Below, in pieces: positions 56,001 through 64,000 of a stretch of DNA of 64,000 nucleotides. Position 1 is the first letter of the stretch; every line of letters begins with the position of its first letter. This DNA is from Phoronis australis (Eukaryota > Phoronida > Phoronidae). The stretch covers positions 975,474 to 1,039,473 of the forward strand of contig NMRA01000013.1 in the NCBI GenBank assembly GCA_002633005.1, written 5' to 3'. The notes under the pieces are model-generated. The model did not search any database. It saw only the letters and a program-made list of their open reading frames with translations, and had not been told where the DNA came from. Both the position numbers and the translations under genes were made by a program.

Positions 56001-59000
56001 GTTGAAAACTAGAGCACAAGGATGAATAACGGATTATTAGAGAACAACTATGATTAAGCATCGCAACGCATTATGTAACTTTGCGCTGCGTTGTCGTAAA
56101 AAGCACATTGTCGGTCTTTAAAGGGTAACATAAAAATATCAACTGGCTTGACCTCTATAATATAATACAATATGATGCAATACAATATAATATGATATAA
56201 TTTAATATATTTTTGGTGTAGTAATCAAAATGAAACTCCCGGGTGAGAGTACGGAAAGAAGACGAACGTCGAAACGATGTCATGTTACCGCTGGAAAGAC
56301 TAAAAAAAATGTAAACAACTATAGCTATGGGAATTCACTGGCTGATCCAGAATAGGAGCCAGTGGATACGAACAGCAGTTCCATAATTTCTGCTTTGATG
56401 GAAAGGAAGAATGTAAGTCAAACTCTCTCCACTGAGTAAATATCCTAGGTAACCACGTGGGGTTATGATGCTTGTCATAAATTTCTCTTGAAGATGTCTG
56501 ACCTTGGGCAGGCATTTGATATTAGCATAGTTTCATTGAGCACACTTACGGCTTGACTCTAGGTTTTTCCAGTCTGATCGCCGGCGTTTTTTTGTTTGCC
56601 ACACCTTTGCCTTCACGGGTCAGATGTCACAACTCGCCGGATAGATTGACAAGTGTACGGTTAAGTTGGTGGTTATGACAGTCGCGTGAACTATTGTTTA
56701 GTTTGTAAGTCAGCAATAGCGTGTAATGTGGGCCAATGGCCTTATTACACTAAAACGTTGATTGATTTATTGATTGATTGGTTAGATTATCTGTCCAAGT
56801 GACCACATGTTCTATTTTCAGACAAAATATGACATCATCTTGTAATTTGAACTTTTACTGTAACTTCATCGAATTTTTGAAAGCTATCGGCCCACAGTTC
56901 ACAATAGCATAGATTATAAACTTCATGGTACAGAGCCACTTAAGATTAAACATTTCGCTTTTTGTCATTGTTTGGAAATATCATGAAATGTTTTAAAAAC
57001 ATTTACTGAAGTCGTAGACATTTTGTTTTAGGTCACCAAAAATAAAAAGTATAGCTAAGAAGCGGATTGGTAAGAGGAATAAGACTTAACAATGGATTTT
57101 CTCGTACCTTCCTCTGAATGGTAGAGTTCTGATGTGGTTTGCTTATTAACAAACAATGTGTGTTAGAAATCAGAATAAACATTTATTTTATTGGTCATTG
57201 TTATGAAACTTTATCTGTCTTCAGCCAACCTCACTGTAGTACATTAAACGTTCGTAGGTTTTTGAGCTACCAAAAAATTGCAAAACGATTACGAAAAGTA
57301 AAGCCCCGCACGAATCTCGAATGTTGCTGTTACACAAAATCACGTGACACTCGAAACTGAAATTTGAAATTTATCAGTACCTACAGTCGCCGCCACACCG
57401 TGTTGTATCAGTGATGTATTGTTGCCAAACGGTTACCAAAATTTGAACATCATGAAAAAGACCTTAGCAAGCAAACCACATCTCGATGCCTTCGTTGAAA
57501 TCATAAATACAAGAACTTATAAGCGCACGCACGGACGCCGCACGCACACAGAGTGTGTACAGTCACCACCAATTTCACACCGATCCTTACACCCCTGTCG
57601 TCACCAGTCTCCCGCCATCCGTACCGGTTGTCATCATTCACGCAGCCTGTTGAGGGCCACCGACTACCATTACATTATAGCGTGTGTAAACAATTTTACA
57701 GCTGTTATCTTGTGTTTGCAGTAAATTTACCTTATCAACGATGATCAATTATTACTTGACTATTTACGAAAACACTTGTTTGTCTTGAACACTCGTCCTG
57801 TAAAGGTACAGTGCCGGGTTCACTGGAGATTTCTAAAAGAGCCCCCACCACCATAGCACCCCCATGGGGACTCCTTCGGAAACAAGGAGCGAAAAAGCAC
57901 CATGGGGACTATTTTTTAATTTCTGGAACGTGGAAAAGGTATGGAAAATGTCACACAATGTCACAATGGTCTGTTGAAACAGTTTAAATTCATTTATGCC
58001 TTGTCAACGGAGGCGTTCTCGGACTACTCTTACTGCAGCCAAATTGCAGATGAAGTGAGTCGTTACGAGACCACGACGTGTGTTTGTTGGACTCCCCGTG
58101 ACGTATGAGTACAGGTTCCACCTTTGACTAAAAAGTCAGAAAACTAGCGATTGACAAATCACGAACTACCTGTCTCAATGACTTATCAACGAATTTTACA
58201 TCGAATCGACCAAAACGTCAATATCGAGAACAGTCAGTAGTCTCTTACCCGACTTATGTCTAAATTTTTCTAAATCCGGAATATCGTAACACAGAAATGG
58301 CCGATTCATATGAGACTTCCAGATCCTAAACTTTAAACTCAGTCCTCTTAAACTTTTTACGAAATGCTTTCAAAATGCTCCACTGTTGCACGAGGGTCTA
58401 TATATAAAGAATGAGACTTTTGTTAAATTCATAAAAAGCTGAAATGTTGCACAAAGCGAAAACGAAATTCTAACTTAGAAAACTGTGGCAACGCTTGGAG
58501 ACTTCTTCTTGAACATCACGTAAGTGCTAAAAATAGTGACGGCTGGAATACTGCTCTGAAATTTATGGCACCACGTTTAACCGCCCGCATAATGTAAGCC
58601 GAGCAAGAAGTATAGTACACTCCTTGGAGGAAGTAGAGATCGCTTCAAGAACGCCGGCTTCCTTTGAAATTTTATAAGCGTTAAGTGCATTTGCACTTAA
58701 CACTCGTACTATTGTTTGTCCGTTTATTTGGGGGATAGGCAGCCAAGTATCTCGTATGCGTAAATATCGAAACCAAGAGATCCTCTTCGGTCGAATTTTG
58801 CTGACACATGCAACTTCGCCTGAATGTAAATAGAAATTACGTAGTATTGGAAGGTCTATACACACTGACATTTTGTGCAGTGCATAATTTGCTGAAATAA
58901 AAACGACTCCCATAATCGGCTGACCAGTATTACCAGAAAAATAGTGTGAGCAAATTTATTCATGTCGATCACACTCATACAAAAAATGTGACCTGTCGGG

Positions 59001-61694
59001 AGCGTACAAACAAGTAAGAAGCAAACTTCACCACAAAGCGACATGAAATTCGTCAAATGACTATTGTAAAGATCTCCCACTGCTAGGCAATGGGTACACT
59101 TGACTTCGCTGGTTTCGCCGTGTAAACGACCAGGGCTTAGGCATATGACTGGTTTCTATAAGGAAGTCTAGCGCTTAAAACAATCAGGTGTCTTAGGCTG
59201 TTGACCCTACGGGACCGGCAAAATCAGTCAACAGCAGCCGATGACCGGAGCAGCATTTGATTTGAAAGTCCTGTGGTCTTGAGCATCGTCTCGACTCCTA
59301 ACTTCAGTGATGCAAGTCAAGTGTCCTGCGAACATTTTGCGCCATCTTCCGATTAAGTTGAGAACCAACCAGTATATAAATTTAAATATAATGCAACATG
59401 GGCTATCAGATGGTTATCAAAAGAGCAAGAGGAAAAGTAAGAATGGAAATTTCACCACCGAAGACTTCTCTTTAGTAGTCGCGGACACAGGTATCGGTAA
59501 TATCTGAGAATGAGCCACAGAAACGGAAATTTAAATGAAAATTTCCATTTTATACCACAAAGTATCCTCCGGTGCGTAGTGCCATACACGCAATCTGCAC
59601 GTGCGTCGTACAAAAAAACAGAAAAAAGTAAAAAGATGGTTTTTAATTGAAAGCTCATTTTTCAAAATCTTTCTGTGAACTTTTGAAAAGACTGAAAACT
59701 CGCCCTTCTGTGAAACACAATCGGTTGTCATCACAACACTCATACACAATCCATTCATAAGGACGACAAAAGCTTTGTTTTAGTTGAGGCAGACTTCGTT
59801 AATAAAAATAAAACTCACATTATGAAAGTTGTACTTCTCCTTTGCATCGTTTTTGAAAGTTTGTCTCAAGGAGAGTTTGTAAAATACACAGTCAGTTTCG
59901 GCCTATTTTTGAAACGTTTGGAATTGAAGCTGCATTGCGCCCTGTTAAGCGGAAGCGAAATCGTTGAAGGCCTTTCATTTTAATAAATTTGGTCGATTAG
60001 TACTCCTTACCTTGACAGGATTCTATTTCTGTTGCCAAGTCAAGTTACAGGCATTACCACGCGCCATTTAGTGTTGATCAACCGCATTAAATTCTGAAGG
60101 ATTTTCTCAGTTGGGACGCTTATGGTTTTGAAGTTCTGTTTGGAAACGAAAACAAAAAAACAATTACAGATTTTACGAGAGAACAAAGCATAATTCTATT
60201 TTCGTTTTAGCTGGCTAAATAGGGCGAAATGTAATTTTAAGTACGCTGTTAATCACACGTGTTCATGTGATTTCACAGACATAACAGTGAACCAAACTTA
60301 ATCTGACAAAAAACCTTTGCAACATGGTAATTGTGCGTAGCAGACAAACATTGCTAGCGTAGCTTACACTGTATGCCCCTGGCTTACGTTCGAAAAGACT
60401 AGGGTAAAGAAAAACAACCCATAAGACAAGTTATCGACGAAGATCTACAGCAATGGTTGAATCTAGCAAAAATATAAACCGGAAATTCACTTCGAGATTT
60501 CAACCTCTCACATAACATCAAATACATGTTGCCGTGCTGTCCATTTTCAGAAACTGTGCTAACGACTAAAATCGACAATTCTGTCAGCTCATTATGGTGG
60601 AAAAGGTTACTGAATGTAGACACATGGGCGTGCGTTTGAGTTGATCTGTTTTGAAAATTGTCCGGTAGGTGTCATGAAATTGAAGTCTTACTGCCATCTC
60701 CCGTACCAACTGGCGCATTTCAGACGCGGTAAGCAAACCAGGTGCGGCATTTTCAAACAAAAACACATACATTATCTTCTAATATCTCACAACAAAAGGA
60801 ATGATGCATAGTTGTTGGTTCCCCTTCTCCTTAACTGCTCCCTCTGCCAAATTATTTTTTAACGGAGTCACGATATACCGTCGATTTTCCGGACATGTTG
60901 TTTGATAGTATTAGCTGAGCTGACTCGTGGACGAGAACCGTTTCGCCACCTGGTGACTGCTGATCACGACTCGCGGAACTCAATGGTGCTATAAAACTAG
61001 ACCCTAAATATAAAATAATTACCAATGATCATTTCTGTTGTTTCTGGGTAACGTAATTTACCTTACCAATATTTACAAGCTACTCTTCATAATAGGATTA
61101 AGATTATGTGCGCTTTCAATATAGTTCAGTGAACGAATCGAAAAATCGATAAATGCGACTAAGATAAATGAAGGTAGTATTAGCATTAGGAGTTGAGCCA
61201 TAACAATCGTGTGTTGTCGTACAGTGAGAAAAAACAAAAGAATCGAACCACAGTTTGACGATCAATGTAGTCTCGGGGATGTGTGTCAGAGATACTATGA
61301 AGATTTGCACTGAACGCTGGGTAAAATTACATACTCGGCTCATAAAAAATCATTGTTTAAAGACCCGAGCGAGGCAAATTAGGTCAGCCTGAAATCGCAA
61401 ATTTCAAACTGGAATAAGCCAAGTTAACGGCAGCGAATGGTCGCAATCAAGGAACTCCCGATTCGGCCCCAGTGTTTAAGCCTGTGTTAGTTGGAACTCT
61501 TAAGTGGCAACATAAAAAAAGAACGTGCCTTACACTTGTTCACGTATTATTATAAACAATGGTGTGTATGAACGACATGTGAATGAAACATCTGATTTGA
61601 AAGGAAGTTTTCGTTTGATTATTTGTAATGGCATTTGGTGTTTTGTTAAGGAAATCTAAATAAAAACAAAAAAGCAAACTTGATAGCTTCCAAT

Positions 61695-61741
61695 CCACTC
61701 GGGTAATTTCGTAGCCTCAAGCCACGAAAATACCCGAGTGG
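61695..61741. repeat. Perfect-arm hairpin
   Basis: ccactcgggtaatttcgt and acgaaaatacccgagtgg pair over about 18 bp with one bulge or mismatch around an 11-nt loop. Function unknown; it may be a fragment of a foldback element. Confidence 0.6.
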
Positions 61742-64000
61742 TTAATTTCGTATTCTATAGACTCTAAACCAACAAGTATTTTATTCCCATTCTCATAGCT
61801 TAGAAAAAATGAAGGCGTGCAGGTGAAATGAAATGATTGTACATGCAGTCAAGTGGCTTTGCAATGTATGTCTCTCCATATGGCGGTTAATTAATGGATC
61901 AAACCAGTGATGTCATCCAATACACAAGGTGTCTAGTCATCTTGACGCAATTGCTCTCGCGCATCAACTGAATTTGACTTTCCATGAAAACATTATCGCA
62001 AGGTCAGCAAGAGGTACGCGGGTGCCATCGGATGATCATTTTCTTAATCAGAAGATGTTACATTTCTCGAAACGTCAGTCGCATTAAAGGCGTGCTAAAC
62101 CCAGGGTTTCAGGCATGACCATTTAAATAGTCTGCATTTGTTTCTACTCAGATTAGAATGATTTTAGGCTTCAGCTACAAGAACTAACTGTTTGTTATTG
62201 CCTCGGAAGTCGCCCATCGAGTATCTTATCTCGTTTCAATCGTCAACGCAGTACTGTTATCAAGGGAATACCGGGCGTTTATTAGTAATCAAGTTCAGTT
62301 CAATTTAAATAACGGCTTAACAGGCAAAGGCGTTTCATGGAAGAGAAAAATACACCTGCATGTGAAGAAAATTGATGTTTTTAACTGCAGAGCATGCATC
62401 ACAGCGGCGTTTATAATCACGTGCAGGGTGAGATGGCGGTTAAAATGTTACCGCTGTGACTGCGAACTATAATTTCATCGAGTAACGACCAGTACCTGGT
62501 CGAGCATATGCGGGTTTGCTTATGTATTCTGAAACAATAATTACCCTAGAGCATGGGTGGCATCAGTGGATTTGCCTGAAGCTCATTCCGGTGTAGACAC
62601 TCGGACGTAAAGCAAAACCATGCACGATCACAAAACTCACGTCAGTGAAAGTCTTTTTTTCGTGAGTACGCTGACGGGGCTTTACTCTCGCACACTAGCA
62701 AATTGGACACTAAAATGATCGGTCGGCGAGGCTGGAGTGTTGAATTATGGGACAGATTTTTAACTGTTTTCCCTCTATAAGCCAAAACACAACTTCTATC
62801 CGCACGTGCCCCTCGAGTGTCTTGCGTTTGAGGAACACACCCAAGAGTTAATGCTTCAAAAGGCCATGGGAATGTCTATAGTCCACTTACGGGTGATTAA
62901 GAAAGAAGGTTATTTCAGTTAAGGGCCCTAGACTCGAAAATGTCCAAATTGGGGTGTTTTCAGAACATAATTTCTCTAAACCGGCTGATCGGATTCATAT
63001 GAAACTGTTACATACTATGCTTTATGTACTCTTCTGCAAAACGCTGTTAGAACTTGTACTTAAAATGTTTAATTTTTGAAGTAGGAGCTATCAAAGGGGA
63101 CTTTATCAATTTTATGAAAAAAGCAAGTGTCACAAAGCAGGCTCATAACTGTTAGACTCTTTTCGAGATTTCATTTTGAACATTTATATCAAATAAAATT
63201 TGGCCATGTTATTGATAACATTGTTTTAGTAAAAGACATGATCGCACGACCCAATTAATGCCCCATTGTACTAAAAGTAAACATCAAAGGCTTTTTACTT
63301 TAAGAAAATATATATTTTTACACAATAAATTTCTACAATTTTGTAGATATTTGGCTACGTGTGTAGATGAAATAAATGGTCGACGATAACGTCTTGCATT
63401 TCATTGTGATTTTTTCAGTATTTATACCAAGGAGAGATTGGTAAGGAAAAGAGAAAAATGACTGAGGCAATTATTTTCGTGTGCGAAATAAGTAAGCATT
63501 ACCGCAAATACAAAGCTTACCAGTGAATAATAACAAATACTTATAACTACAAACAGTTTGAGTTTCTCTTATTCAGCGCCCGCCTGTCTTCGTCAGAAAA
63601 ACACGATTAAAGCCACGAGTTTTGTAAAAGATACAGGTACTCATGGAAATTCTTTCAAAAAGATCCTGCGAATAGACAACATGGCTCTCATGACATTCGC
63701 TCAAGTGTTTAGTGCAATGGGCCCGTCTATGTGGATTGCGTACATCTGATACATCGCAAAAGAAATCAAACCACGTGCACTCTTTTTCAGATTTGATTTC
63801 CATTAAAATTGGCCCAGCAAAGGGCTGGGCTCTGGGGTAGTTCTCAGTCAGGGACTCTATTCAACAGCAAGCGACCCGTATACACCGGCAGTTTCCTTCG
63901 GGTCTTGAACACCGACAGCCCAACTGATTATGAAGAGAACGGTTCGTACAACTTAGGTTGAATGTGAACATTTGCGGTTTGCTTGCTGTCGTCATTGTAT

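Larger units (their letters stand above)
51641..64000. other. Gene-poor region
   Basis: Outside the LINE remnant (52835-53050) and the hairpin (61695-61741) I found no exon chain, RNA gene or clear transposon. The longest open stretch, 116 codons on the - strand at 58563-58913, is unrecognised and of a length expected by chance. A GC-richer patch lies at about 54790-55015 and could be a promoter or untranslated exon. An AT-rich microsatellite lies at about 56158-56210. An N is at 53746. Confidence 0.5.

Noticed and set aside
58563-58913. 116-codon open frame on the - strand
   Set aside because: No recognisable domain and no splice partners; this size is expected by chance.

Overview
The window is AT-rich nuclear DNA from an animal, most likely a marine invertebrate. 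The evidence is a gene of at least 29 short exons with GT-AG introns, many small terminal-inverted-repeat elements inside those introns, and a LINE remnant. The species cannot be fixed from the sequence. Single N positions at 8777, 36607 and 53746 show it is a draft assembly.

Positions 560 to 41849 on the + strand are the 3' part of one gene: an alpha2-delta subunit of voltage-gated calcium channels, closest to the vertebrate CACNA2D1/2 branch. The 29 constitutive exons join in frame with consistent phases: 2811 nt, 936 residues and a stop. The signal peptide and roughly the first 100 to 200 residues lie upstream of the window. The encoded part carries the end of the VWA-N region, an RRRPWY motif, a VWA domain with an intact DTSGS MIDAS, Cache-type domains, the Cys-rich delta portion and a short hydrophobic C-terminus compatible with a GPI anchor.

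The main discovery is at 11244-13151. The exon that joins the VWA domain back to the ligand-binding Cache domain is present in three versions of 29, 29 and 28 codons, all phase 0 to 0. Family alignment leaves room for only one at a time. This is a candidate mutually exclusive exon cluster that would swap part of the amino-acid/gabapentinoid pocket of the receptor. It is followed by the largest intron of the gene (11.5 kb) and preceded by a perfect match to the CTCF core consensus.

Converging on this gene is a small three-coding-exon gene on the - strand (49669-51111). It encodes a 148-residue protein with PPSY, PSAP and PPPPY motifs in a cytosolic-type N-terminus and one transmembrane segment close to the C-terminus. 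I do not recognise it. Its motifs predict recruitment of NEDD4-type ligases and ESCRT-I at a membrane.

The rest is introns and intergenic DNA. It holds a minisatellite running up to a splice site (1-559), a tandem duplication with an N exactly at its junction (8123-9417), a hAT-like element (9771-10286), several foldback or MITE-like elements (one with a tRNA-Val-like sequence in its centre, 18804-19189), four copies of a hairpin repeat and two related LINE 3' remnants. From about 53.1 kb to the end I found no supportable gene.
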